Assembly (NCBI RefSeq): GCF_027579695.1
Contig: NC_083571.1
Span: 48,086,890-48,150,889, forward strand
Reading direction: 5' to 3'
DNA: 64,000 nt
Source of the DNA: Neoarius graeffei
Lineage: Eukaryota; Chordata; Actinopteri; Siluriformes; Ariidae
Part shown: positions 10,581 to 21,701 of the stretch, in pieces
Position numbering within the stretch: the first letter of the stretch is position 1
Layout of the letters: every line of letters starts with the position of its first letter
Position numbers and translations under genes: made by a program
The notes under the pieces: generated by a model
What the model was told of the DNA's origin: nothing
Seen by the model: only the letters and a program-made list of their open reading frames with translations
Databases searched by the model: none

Positions 10581-12148
10581 CAGTGGTGCTTGAAAGTTCG
10601 TGAACTCTTTAGAATTTTTGATATTTCTGCATAAATATGACCTAAAACATCATCAGATTTTCACACAAGTCCTAAAAGTAGACAAAGAGAACCCAGTTAA
10701 ACAAATGAGACAAAAATATTATACTTGATCATTTATTTATTGAGGAAAATGATCCAATATTACATATCTGTGAGTGGCAAAAGTATGTGAACCTCTAGGA
10801 TTAGCAGTCAGTTTCAAGGTGAAATTAGAGTCAGGTGTTTTATTTAAAGAACAGGGATCTATCAAAGTCTGATCTTCACAACACATGTTTGTGGAAGTGT
10901 GGAAGTGCACGAACAAAGGAGATTTCTGAGGACCTCAGAAAAAGCGTTGTTGATGCTCATCAGGCTGGAAAAGGTTACAAAACCATCTCTAAAGAGTTTG
11001 GACTCCACCAATCCACAGTCAGGCAGATTGTGTACAAATGGAGGAAATTCAAGAACATTGTTACCCTCCCCAGGAGTGGTCGACCAATAAAGATCATTCC
11101 AAGAGCAAGGCGTGTAATAGTCAGCAAGGTCACAAAGGACCCCAGGGTAACTTCTAAGTAACTGAAGGCCTCTCTCACATTGGCTAATGTTAATGTTCAT
11201 GAGTCCGCCATCAGGAGAACACTGAACAACAATGGTGTGCATGGCAGGGTTGCAAGGAGAAAGCCACTGCTCTCCAAAAAGAACATTGCTGCTCGTCTGC
11301 AGTTTGCTAAAGATCACGTGGACAAGCAAGAAGGCTATTGGAAAACTGTTTTGTGGATGGATGAGACCAAAACAGAACTTTTTGGTTTAAATGAGAAGCA
11401 TTATGTTTGGAGAAAGGAAAACACTTCATTTCAGCATAAGAACCTTATCCCATCTGTGAAACATGGTAGTGGTAGTATGATGGTTTGGGCCTGTTTTTGC
11501 TGCATCTGGGCCAGGACGGCTTGCCATCGTTGATGGAACAATGAATTCTGAATTATACCAGTGAATTCAAAAGGAAAACGTCAGGACATCTGTCCATGAA
11601 CTGAATCTCAAGAGAAGGTGGGTCATGCAGCAAGACAACGACCCTAAGCACACAAGTCGTTCTACCAAAGAATGGTTAAAGAAAGAATAAATTTAATGTT
11701 TTGGAATGGCCAAGTCAAAGTCCTGACCTTAATCCAATCGAAATGTTGTGGAAAGACCTGAAGCGAGCAGTTCATGTGAGGAAACCCATCAACATCCCAG
11801 AGTTGAAGCTGTTCCATACGGAGGAATGGACTAAAATTCCTCCAAGCCGATGTGCAGGACTGATCAACAGTTACCGGAAATGTTTAGTTGCAGTTATTGC
11901 TGCACAAGGGGGTCACACCAGATACTGAAAGCAAAGGTTCACATACTTTTGCCACTCACAGATATGTAATATTGGATCATTTTCCTCAATAAATAAATGA
12001 CCAAGTATAATATTTTTGTCTCATTTGTTTAACTGGACTCTCTTTATCTACTTTTAGGACTTGTGTGAAAACCTGATGATGTTTTAGGTTATATTTATGC
12101 AGAAATATAGAAAATTCCAAAGGGTTCACAAACTTTCAAGCACCACTG
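10581..12148 (+). mobile_element. Tc1 transposon copy A (TIR CAGTGGTGCTTGAAAG), full length but broken
   Basis: Flanked by TA on both sides (10579-10580, 12149-12150), with long TIRs of about 210 bases containing an inner direct-repeat copy (IR/DR layout). Plus-strand transposase: HTH domain in 10835-11161 ([20 protein letters not shown]), then 11180-11533 with the first catalytic Asp ([13 protein letters not shown]), then the second Asp ([10 protein letters not shown], near 11630) and Glu ([14 protein letters not shown]) in 11701-11928. The residues fit DD34E. Stops and frameshifts separate the pieces, so it encodes no active enzyme. Confidence 0.92.
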
Positions 12149-12150
12149 TA

Positions 12151-12345
12151 CACACATGCACTTTATGTAGTCCTGTGTAGGTCTGTGTAGTCTTATTTAG
12201 TTCTGTGTAGTCTCATGGAATTTTGTGTTGCTTTATGTAGCACCATGGTCATGGAGGAGCATTGTTTCATTTTGCTATGTACTGTACCATCTGTACTGTA
12301 TATGGTTGAAATAACAATAAAGACACTTGACTTGATCATGGTATT
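12151..12345 (+). repeat. LINE-type 3' end (ATGGTTGAAATAACAATAAA tail)
   Basis: Sequence ending AACAATAAAGACACTTGACT resembles non-LTR element tails with short TTGACT repeats. Similar endings occur near 31310 and 61325. It abuts the Tc1 copy directly. Confidence 0.4.
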
Positions 12346-12935
12346 TGCTCGTGCAACAGTTACGAAGGGTTTTATAGCCACATAGATCTAAACACGCAAG
12401 TTTGCTAGCACAATTTGGATTGATGCACAATTCAAAATGATATGCTAGATAACATTACCTTCCTTGTTAGTTTAGTTACAAACCTATGGTCCTCTCTTCT
12501 ATCACTGTAGTTTTGTAAAAACAATCTAAATCTAAAAATTTGGATATCAACAATCTTTCTCCAGAATCTTTTAGTGAGATTCTGAAATTGGAACACACTG
12601 TGTAAACACTTCTTTCTGCAGAACACTGGGTTCAAAATTACCCACACCCCACAAGTAATATTTGGTGAAGCCCAAACTGAACTTCTCCCTGTAATGTCTC
12701 ATAGATATTTTGAATCACTGCTCCATTTTGAAAACTTTTTTAAATTTAGACTACAGGTTTTTCATAGGCTTCAAATCCAGATGCTGAGATGGGCTTTGCA
12801 AGCCATTAATTTTTGTTTCTGTTATCATTTCTGTGTTAATTTGGATGCATGTTTGGGGTCATAATATTATTAAACCTAAAAAGGTCCAGATAGGTCAACT
12901 CATAACCTCCTAGCAGAAGCAACCACTGGTTAGTT
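12346..12935. other. Non-coding, nothing recognised
   Basis: AT-rich sequence without exon, RNA gene or named repeat. Confidence 0.4.
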
Positions 12936-12939
12936 AGTT

Positions 12940-13145
12940 ATGGCTGGGTTCTTGCCCAAACTGATAATCACATCAGTTTTTCTCTGGTTAATCAGACACA
13001 AGGTATACCACCACTCTTGCTGGAGCAGTTGGGGGTTAGGTGCCTTGCTCAAGGGCACTTGAGCCAGTCCTGCTGGTTCAGGGAATCGAACCAGTGACTT
13101 TTTGGTCCCAAAGCTGTTTCTCTAACCATTTAGCCATGGCTTCCC
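12940..13145 (-). repeat. Second tRNA-like SINE family, copy 2
   Basis: Shares CATCAGTTTTTCTCTGGTTA and the GTGCCTTGCTCAAGGGCAC block with the copy at 41670-41850 in the opposite orientation. The minus strand reads as a tRNA-like head (GGCTAAATGGTTAGAGAAAC). Followed by TA repeats and a T run of about 38 bases. Confidence 0.6.
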
Positions 13146-13163
13146 CCAATTAAAAAAAAAATT

Positions 13164-13212
<49 letters not shown>

Positions 13213-13639
13213 AAAAGTATTCTCAACCATTGGTACTCTCAATAAATGCTGGGTTATTTACATCACTCCTTGGGTACATACAATCACTGGGGTCTGGGGT
13301 CATTTTGCTTTGTTATTTCATATTAGACAGTTAACACAACAGAACATTAGGGTTGCCATTAGAACCCAGCATTTGGTTTAATTCTTTTGCTGGAACCCAA
13401 CTTTTGGGTCAGTTTTACAGCTGGATAGAACACAAAGCTGTTCAGAATTCTCAACTGACAGGAAAGTGGCAAAGTGAATGTTTGAGAGAAAATCAATAAG
13501 TAAATTATTTCTCAATTTATTAAATGTGTTTTCAGATTTAATATGGCATAGCTTGCTCCTTAGGGCATTGGGTAAGCTTAGCTAACTAAATCAGCTGAAT
13601 AAATGTTAGCTTTTTTTTTTTAGTTTAAGATTACTAGTC

Positions 13640-14570
13640 AGGTTACTTGATGTGCCTGAGGGATCAAAGGTCACAGGCATTCAATGTTGGTTTTTGGCCT
13701 TGCCTCTTATGTGCAGAGATTTCTTGGGATTCTCTGAATCTTTTGATGATATTATGGATTGCCAATATGTTGAGAAATGTTGTTCTTAAACTGCTGGATT
13801 ATTTAACCCAGTTTTTTTTACAAAGTGGTGAATCTCACCCCATCCTTGCTTGTGAACAACTGGGCCTTTCCAATTACTAACCAACCTGTTTACCTTTAGA
13901 ATGTTTCAAACGGGGCAGCACGGTGGTGTAGTGGTTAGCACTGTCGCCTCACAGCAAGAAGGTCCTGGGTTTGAGGCCGGCGAGGGCCTTTCTGTGTGGA
14001 GTTTGCATGTTCTCCCCATGTCCGCGTGGGTTTCCTCCGGGTGCTCCGGTTTCCCCCACAGTCCAAAGACATGCAGGTTAGGTTAACTGGTGACTCTAAA
14101 TTGACCGTAGGTGTGAATGTGAGTGTGAATGGTTGTCTGTGTCTATGTGTCAGCCCTGCGATGATCTGGCAACTTGTCCAGGGTGTACCCCGCCTCTCGC
14201 CCATAGTCAGCTGGGATAGGCTCCAGCTTGCCTGTGACCCTGTAGGACAGGATAAGCAGCTACAGATAATGGCTGGATGAATGTTTCAAACAGGTGTTTG
14301 TAAGCATTCCATATCTTTCCCAGTCTTTTGTTGCCCCGTACCAACTTTTTTGGAACATGTTCCAGGCATCAAAATTTAATTTGATTTCTGAATTTAATTC
14401 AGAATGAGTGTAAATTTAAAAAAATAATCAGTTTGAACATTAAATATCTTGCCTTTGTATTGTATGCAATTGAATAGGGGTTAAAAAAAGATTTGCAAAT
14501 CATTGCATTCTGTTTTTATTTACATTTTACACAGTCTCCCAACATTTTTAGAATCAAGGCTGTATAACTT
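13640..14570 (-). mobile_element. Tc1/mariner-like remnant split by a SINE
   Basis: Blocks such as TTTGATGATATTATGGATTG, CCAACTTTTTTGGAACATGT and TTGCAAATCATTGCATTCTG belong to a common fish mariner-type element. The right end (TTTTAGAATCAAGGCTGTA) resembles the ACAACCCCGATTCC terminus family. The SINE at 13912-14278 is inserted in it. Confidence 0.55.
13912..14278 (+). repeat. Main SINE family copy, 13-bp target duplication
   Basis: Near full length, from the tRNA-like head (TGGTGTAGTGGTTAGCACTG; B box in the GGGTTTGAGGCC region) to the GATAATGGCTGGATG tail. The host duplication GAATGTTTCAAAC lies at 13899-13911 and 14279-14291, so it inserted by target-primed reverse transcription into the older mariner remnant. 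Confidence 0.9.
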
Positions 14571-14574
14571 CAAA

Positions 14575-16920
14575 AACGCATTGTGCATTTTCCCTGCACC
14601 ACTGACGTGCTTTTTTGACTTATAAGTGAACTGAACTAGATTTCTTTTTACACCCAACCTGCAATACCTGTTCACCAATATATCAAATTTTCCAGGTTTT
14701 CATACTTATTTGGCCAAATACATGCCAATTTAGGGACCAAACAAAGAAAGGTCAAGAAATCATGGGTGCAGGTATGATGGATGATTCCTCTAGCTTCAAA
14801 GCACTGATTTGCTGAAATGGAGTTGTTGACATCTGTGAAAAATGGACCATGGCTGAAAGAAAAATGCAAATAGAGCAGGATTTTACAATGGAGATGTCTG
14901 CTTTTGTGAGACCCCCCCGCAGAATAGAAAGATGGTACCACCATTGATCTGCTGATGGTACTGGTTCAGGTTTTTTTTCCCCACTTGAACTCTTCAGTAG
15001 CTGTTTGCAAAACCTGTTTCATGAAGAATGAAAATCAGTAGCAGCTTCCAGCCTGCACAAACCAACCCAGATTTATTTTGCAATACAAATTGTCTTAATA
15101 CAATAGTTCCCCAATATCCCAGATGTTTATGGCATAAACTGGTCAAACTTAAAGAATATGCCCATCACTAGCTAGCTATCATTGAAAAACAAACAGTTAG
15201 GTAATTTTACAAGATAGCCAAATAAAACTAGTTACAAAACAAGAGAAAGCAAAGCTAGATAGAAAGGTAGAATGTCATCTCCTGTTGAAACATTTTCGCA
15301 TATTTGTATAGCACTGATATAACAATTTATGTGAAGTGTCATGTTTCATAGTGGTTATTCTCATAAACCTCCCAAACTAAGTAGATATGTTTTAGTCATA
15401 CTCTGTAACACGATCCTGCAAACATCAAAAAAGATGAACAATCATTTATCAGCAGATATTATGGAAATTAGCTTAATGAAAAGGGAACATGGCACTCGTC
15501 TTGCCTTAAATGCTGTTTTTACAATCATTTTCACTGACTGACAGGGCTGGCATTCTTCTTCAAGCCCAGAGTGTCTGCTTCAGCATGTTTCAATCTCATC
15601 AGCCTTGTGGGTCCTGATGACTGTCACAGCATTGTTAGACAAGTGGCATTTAGACATTTGTTGTTAGGCAATAAACACATCTCTTCACATTCTGTAGGCC
15701 TTGAAACATGATGAAACAACTCTTCAACCTGAATCACGTTCCCAACACTGCATGTATAGACTTAGACAAATAGTAGGTGTGTTCAGTTTTATGATTGGCA
15801 AAAAAAAAAAAAAGTTATTCAACAAAAACCTTGGTAAAAATAAAAAGTAACTATATAAAACATTGGTATTTTCTGCTACTTTTAAATTAAAAGTTAAAAT
15901 ACTCAGTGCTGAGCTCCTTTCATATAACACAATAAGCCATCTACTTTTAAACCATTTCTTTTTATTTATGTTCAAATGGACCCACAATTTTCACAAACAT
16001 ACACTTTATTTTCACTTTAAAGCCGAAGAGGAAAACATGGTACTGTGACATGAACAGAAATGTGATGGAACTTGGAGTTATAAAAGCACAAAATTAATAG
16101 CATTAAACATAATACTGAATAGGAATGCCTGAGCAATCGCATCAGGGCTGTTAAGATGTTACTTTTCTGTATAAAAAAAAAAAAAAAAAAAGAGGAAAAC
16201 ATTAAATGTACTTCTCACTTAAGCATACCCAACACTTAAGTCTTTAATGCTAACATTGATGTGAAACTTGAAATAAGTAATAAGCTCTGCCACTTATCAC
16301 AGATTTGATGCATTAGTTGAGGTTTGCTTAATATCACTTCAGCCATGCATTCACAAAATGAAAATTAAAAAAAAAAAAAAAAAAAAAAGTGCATTTTCTA
16401 TCAAACATACCGTACCCTAAAAGACTTGTCTGTACATTGCATAGTAATTCGCTTCCATTTTTAAGCTTTCCACACACACACGTTACTGGTGATGCTTTGG
16501 CCCTCAAACACTTGAGCATCTATACCTACACACACAGACACACTGGTGGCGTAAGAAATAACATCTGAGCTTAATGATGGTGACACTTAACAATAAGCCA
16601 TAATAAATAGCAAATTAATAATCTAATTAAGATTTTTGCTTTTTTATAACCATTAATAAATGCAATATGATGGATTATTGTAGGTGATTAAACATAACAA
16701 AAGAATAAGGAGTGAATTACAGCATTCTGTCTGACAAAAATGGATTAGTGATTTTCAAGCAGACATTTTAAACTCTTAAGTAAAGGTCTCAAATAATTAA
16801 TGCAACAAATATCCACTAGCTAACATGTATCAGACATTACACTTTCATTTCAAGGCCAATTTTTGTGCTTCTCGTAGTATACGCATCAACAAAAAAAGGA
16901 TTCCTTGAGGTATCTGTTGC
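14575..16920. other. AT-rich non-coding stretch, nothing recognised
   Basis: Several A or T runs (16170-16190, 16365-16388). No exon with convincing splice sites, no RNA gene and no named repeat was found on either strand. Confidence 0.4.
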
Positions 16921-17020
16921 AGAGTGTGTCAGGTATTATTAAGCGGGAAGAGGAATGAAAAGAACACAATTATGATGGAAATGAAGAGGGGGAGAAGAAA
17001 GAGGAAAAAGAAAAGAGGTA

Positions 17021-17147
17021 AAGAGTGAGAGAAAGACCATATTTGCCTCGACCATTTTCCTTTGTCGGGGTGGTTGTCTGAAGCAGTTGGGGTATCTGCT
17101 GGATTACAGTGACAAATCACCAGTGGCCTGACCTGAGAAATACTTTC
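17021..17147 (-). other. Candidate fourth exon of the unidentified gene
   Basis: A very good minus-strand acceptor (CTACTTTGTCTTACAG) precedes 17147, and the following frame (ESISQVRPLVICHCNP) is open and in the phase that exon 3 leaves. The end is uncertain: possible donors are weak. If read on to 16929 it passes into a pyrimidine-rich run that translates as an artificial-looking hydrophobic tail. Confidence 0.25.
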
Positions 17148-17267
17148 CTGTAAGACAAAGTAGAAAAGAGAAAGAAGAAGAGAAAAAAAAAATACACGAT
17201 GGAAAAAAACAAACATACAGCTTATGTTGTAAGCCATTACCATATAAAGCTACAAAGACCAATCAAC

Positions 17268-17376
17268 ATCCATCCAGCCGCTTATCCTGTTCTACAGGGT
17301 CGCAGGCAAGCTGGAGCCTATCCCAGCTGACTATGAGCAAGAGGTGGGGTACACCCTGGACAAGTCGCCAGGTTAT
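17268..17376 (-). repeat. Main SINE family, 3' fragment
   Basis: Only the tail third is present (CCGCTTATCCTGTTCTACAG to GGTACACCCTGGACAAGTC), a 5'-truncated copy on the minus strand. Confidence 0.85.
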
Positions 17377-17541
17377 CCAATCAACAAATCAATTAAATTA
17401 TAATAAAAAAAGATGTAAAAAAAATTATATTGTTAATTAGCTGGCTTATATTATGAAGCATACACTGTCAATGATTTGAATCAATTAGTTTGTAAATCTT
17501 AAAATGTGTGTTTTTGATCAAGTAAAGTTGATAAACACTTG

Positions 17542-20240
17542 TGATGTTGGTGGGCCCACAGCCCCCACACACAAGCAGGCAAGTGCTCCTTGCTGTACTG
17601 CTACAGTGGTGCTGAAAGGAGAGCTACACTCCTGGACCACTGTTTATAAGGCGGCTTAATTCTACACAACTAGGGCTTGCTAAGAGCTGCTTCCACTCAC
17701 CCTCCATGAGACTATCACAGGATATTAAAGAATGCCACTGCCTCAGGCAGGTGAATAATGAGGAATGGAGTTCTCTCTCTTGCCTGCCTGAGGAAGTAAC
17801 TCCCCTCCAGCACTCCTCCAAATGGCAGCGTTTCTGGCTACTCCCAGGTACATGACTGCACTTTCCACAGGCACCCTGCACAAAGATCTGCACTCACTCC
17901 CACTTTCCTCTTCCCTCATTCACTTTGTAAAACAACAACAACAACAACACTGTTTTATGCACAGTATCTGGGTCTCCTGAGTATGTGTCCCGCACCAGAC
18001 AGTCAAACCTGTCACACTGGTGGAGAATGCACAACAAGAAGGACACAGACCCCACACCCTCTTCCCTGGAACCAATCATATGACAGCTCTTCAAGACACC
18101 ATCATGCACCTGGCTCATGCCCACCCACTCGGAGGCCATCTGGGACCTCAGAACACCTTAGAGAAGATCTGGGACCGGTTCCACTGGCCTGGCATGTCCA
18201 CAGAGATCAAAAACTTGGGCCAACAGTGCCCCAAGTATCAGAAAACATCACCCCAGAAGCCAGCCCCAGTGCCCTTAATCTCTCTGCTCCTCATCAAGGT
18301 CACATTCAAGTGGGTGGGCATGGACCTCGTAGGGCCACTCCCAAAGACTGCCTGTGGTCACGAGCATATCTTGGTGATCTTGAACTATGCCACCCCCTAC
18401 CTTGAGGCAATCCCCCTCTGAAAAGTTACATCAAAAAACATAGCCAAGGAACTGATGCTTCTCTTCAGCTGGGTTGGCATTCCCAAAGACCTGCTCATGG
18501 ACAGGGCACCCCTTCATGTCAAAACTAATGGTGAACCGTGCCGGCTGCTGCAGGTGAAACACCTCTGGACCTCAGTCTACCACCCCCAGACCGACAAACT
18601 CCTCAAGAGGTTCAATCAAACCCTCAAACTGATACCCTGATGACTCACAGACAAGGAGGTCAGGAACTGGGACCTGCTCATACCCTATATGCTGTTCGCC
18701 ATTTGGGAGACTCCTCAAGAATCCACCACATCCACCCACTTCAAGGTCCTGTTTGGCCAAAAGCCCCGGGGCTTTCTTGACATGGCCAAAGAAGCCTAGG
18801 AGAAGCAGCCATCCCCCTTCCATACCATAACTGAATTTTTGCAGGATATGTCAGAATGGATAGGGCAGATAGCCCCCATAGTTAAAAAGCATATGCTGGC
18901 AGCACAATGACAGCAGCAAAGAGCTTATAACCACCCTGCCCAACCTCATGAGTCCCAGCCAGAAGACCACATGCTCCTGCTCCTACCTAGTGTTACCTGC
19001 AAGTTCCTCACCCGCTGCCCCAACACCATCGTGGAATGAGTGGGCCCAGTAAATTACCACCTGCTGCAGCCCAGGAAGTGAACTATGACTAAATTATACC
19101 ATATAAACCTTCTAAAGTGCTTGATTGAACCTGTGCCCGCTCTTTCAATCAACTGGCAATCAACTACACTACTTTCAAGGGATACTGGACAAACTCCGAA
19201 AAGGCCAGTCTAACTGATAACCCTAAGAAATGCCATCTGGGGTTAACAGAGGCACAGTACCTGGGCTACCACATTGGCTGGGGATTGCTGAAACTTCAGG
19301 AGAAGAAAGTGGAGGCCATCAAAACCCATCCCCGACCCACCACCAAGAAACAGGTATGAACCTTCTTGGGACTAGCAGGATGTTAAGAAATTTGTCCTGA
19401 ACTTCTCCTCTTTAGCCTCCCCCTCTCAGATCTAACCAGGAAGGAAGAACCAGAAAAGGTTTTTTTAGATACCGGAAGCAGAGCAGGCCTTCCAGAACCT
19501 CACAACTGCCCTCATCAGCTCCCCTGTACTCTGAAACCCTGACTTTTGCTGCACCTTCCTGGTTCACATGGACACCTCTGAGATGGGTCTGGGCACAGTA
19601 CCTTCACAGGAATTTAATGGGAAGGAACATCCCTTTGTTTATGGGAGTAGAAATCTGACCCCTGCTGAGTGGCACTACACCACTGTGGAGTGAGAAGCCT
19701 TGGTTGTCGAAGAGTATTACCTAACTGGACATCATTTGACACTGATCACGCCCCATTACAGGGGATGGCCAAAGAAAAAATTCTAAGCGCCACATAACTC
19801 ATTGGTTCCTTTTGTTACAGGACTTCTCATTCCAGGTACAGCATTGAGTGGGGGTCCACTATGGCAATGTCTATGGCCTCTCCAGAAGAGATGTGCTCTG
19901 GGCCTGAGCTTCCTTGGAATCTGGCTCAGGGCGGGGTCACTGTGATGATGGGCCACAGCCCATACACACAAGCAGGCAAGTGCTCCTTGCCATGCTGTCA
20001 AACTGGCACTGAAAGGACAGCCACCATCTTTTTCTCGCTATGGTGCTGAAAAGACAGCTCTGTCTCAGCACCACTGTTTGTAAACACTAGCGCGCACATG
20101 GCCAACGGATGGGCAGCTTAATTCAACACAGCTAGAGCTTGGTGAGGGCCACTTCCACTTGCCCTCCACGGGGTTTCCACAGGACGATGCTGCCTCAGGC
20201 AGCTGAGCAATGAGGTACGGAGCTCTGTTGCTGATCTGCG

Positions 20241-20272
<32 letters not shown>

Positions 20273-20320
20273 CTGGCCAGATTCTAGCATAGACCATTCT
20301 CTCACCCCTGTCTAAGGTGA
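17542..20320 (+). mobile_element. Ty3/gypsy LTR retrotransposon fossil
   Basis: Related direct repeats that look like LTRs lie at about 17542-17990 and 19934-20320 (shared block CACACAAGCAGGCAAGTGCT). Between them are integrase-like sequence (about 18020-18640) and reverse transcriptase/RNase H-like sequence (about 19140-19860), all of Ty3/gypsy type. The element is broken many times and rearranged in part order. The divergence of the two end repeats suggests considerable age. Confidence 0.75.
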
Positions 20321-20870
20321 GAAAAATTTTCTAATAATGTGAGATACTAGATTTCTGATTTCCATGAGCTATAAGCCATAATCATCAAAAAAAATAAAAG
20401 GCTTGAAATATTTTACTTTGTATGTAATGAATATAAAATATATGAAAGTTTACCTTTTTGAATTAAATTACAAAAAACCTGAACTTTTTCACAATATTCT
20501 AAATTTTTGATATGCACTAGTACTGTATGTTGTATCAAAAGTGCTGGGAGTCAAGCCCAAAATGAGTCGATTCCCTGATTCCAGGCACTGAAACCGAATT
20601 GTCAACTACAAAGCTTGGGAGTCAGATGAACACAGAAAATGACTGTCTCACCCAAATAAAATGAATTCAGCTTCTGAGGGTTTCACTTAGCAATAGTAGA
20701 GATTGGTGTCAGTCAGTGAATACTGGGCTTTGAACAAATCAGAACTTGCAGCGAGATTCAGAAAACTGGTCCATTGCTAACATAACAGTTGCAGAAATTC
20801 TAGTTGCAAAATGTGTATACTGAAGAAAATCTAAGAAATGGGAAGGGGTCCAATTTGGGGGGAAAAAAAA
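20321..20870. other. Non-coding, nothing recognised
   Basis: AT-rich, no exon or repeat family recognised. Confidence 0.35.
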
Positions 20871-20881
20871 GGTCAACACTT

Positions 20882-21255
20882 CTCATCTCATTATCTGTAG
20901 CCGCTTTATCCTGTTCTACAGGGTCGCAGGCAAGCTGGAGCCTATCCCAGCTGACTACGGGCGAAAGGCGGGGTACACCCTGGACAAGTTGCCAGGTCAT
21001 CACAGGGCTGACACACAGACACAGACAACCATTCACACTCACATTCACACCTACGGTCAATTTAGAGTCACCAGTTACCCTAACCTGCATGTCTTTGGAC
21101 TGTGGGGGAAACCGGAGCACCCGGAGGAAACCCACGCGGACACGGGGAGAACATGCAAACTCCATACAGAAAGGCCCTCGCCAGCCACGGGGCTCGAACC
21201 CGGACCTTCTTGCTGTGAGGCGACAGCGCTAACCACTACACCACCATGCCGCCCG
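20882..21255 (-). repeat. Main SINE family copy, 11-bp target duplication
   Basis: Full-length minus-strand copy with GGTCAACACTT repeated at both ends (20871-20881 and 21256-21266). Little diverged, so relatively young. Confidence 0.92.
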
Positions 21256-21495
21256 GTCAACACTTCAATATTGTAAATAATTTCTTCATCATGACATCAT
21301 CTGGTAAACATCAGTAATATTGTGTTGTAGTTAGTGACCTAGTGACTAGTTATTTAATTAATCCTAGTTACAGGGTAGATGCTGAATATTATTCGCAAAA
21401 TAATCATTAGTGCTGCCCTGATTACATTCAGTCTGATAAGCGTTTTATGCAATTAAAGTCTACAATCATTTATAATGTTGCATATGATAAATAGA

Positions 21496-21528
<33 letters not shown>

Positions 21529-21529
21529 C

Positions 21530-21701
21530 CTCCAATATGGTTCTGTTGGGTGAGCGATGGGGACTCAATCTAAGACTCCAGCGGTGGTTTCTATGGCTCT
21601 GTCCCCCATCATCCTCGCTCTCCGTGGTGTCTTGCCGGGTTACTCGCTGACGCCTCCGCTTCCGAGAGCTGATTCGCTGGAGAGAACCCACGACCTGTAG
21701 T
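21530..21701 (-). CDS. Unidentified gene, coding exon 3 (Arg/Ser-rich)
   Basis: The GTTACAG acceptor keeps the frame; the competing ACTACAG acceptor seven bases later would lead to a stop. The exon encodes [20 protein letters not shown], then an acidic patch TESEDDGG, then [16 protein letters not shown]. The donor GTATTATT opens a (TTA)n microsatellite. Confidence 0.55.

Noticed and set aside
13912-13985. tRNA gene (A box TGGTGTAGTGGTTAGC, B box-like GGGTTTGAGGCC)
   Set aside because: The same sequence heads about twenty dispersed copies with SINE body, tail and target duplications; no proper anticodon stem is evident.
14672-14944. 90-codon minus-strand frame as a possible exon
   Set aside because: No convincing splice sites or motif; low-complexity Cys/His content alone is not enough.
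16929-17020. Hydrophobic C-terminal tail (SLPLFFFLFLLPLFISIIIV) as a membrane anchor of the unidentified gene
   Set aside because: It is the translation of a TTC/CTT-rich tract on the minus strand; such tracts always look hydrophobic. Only the start of the frame at 17147 is kept as a candidate exon.
20800-21232. Recurrent 60-150-codon open frames such as [20 protein letters not shown]
   Set aside because: They recur wherever the main SINE lies and are translations of its minus strand, not genes.
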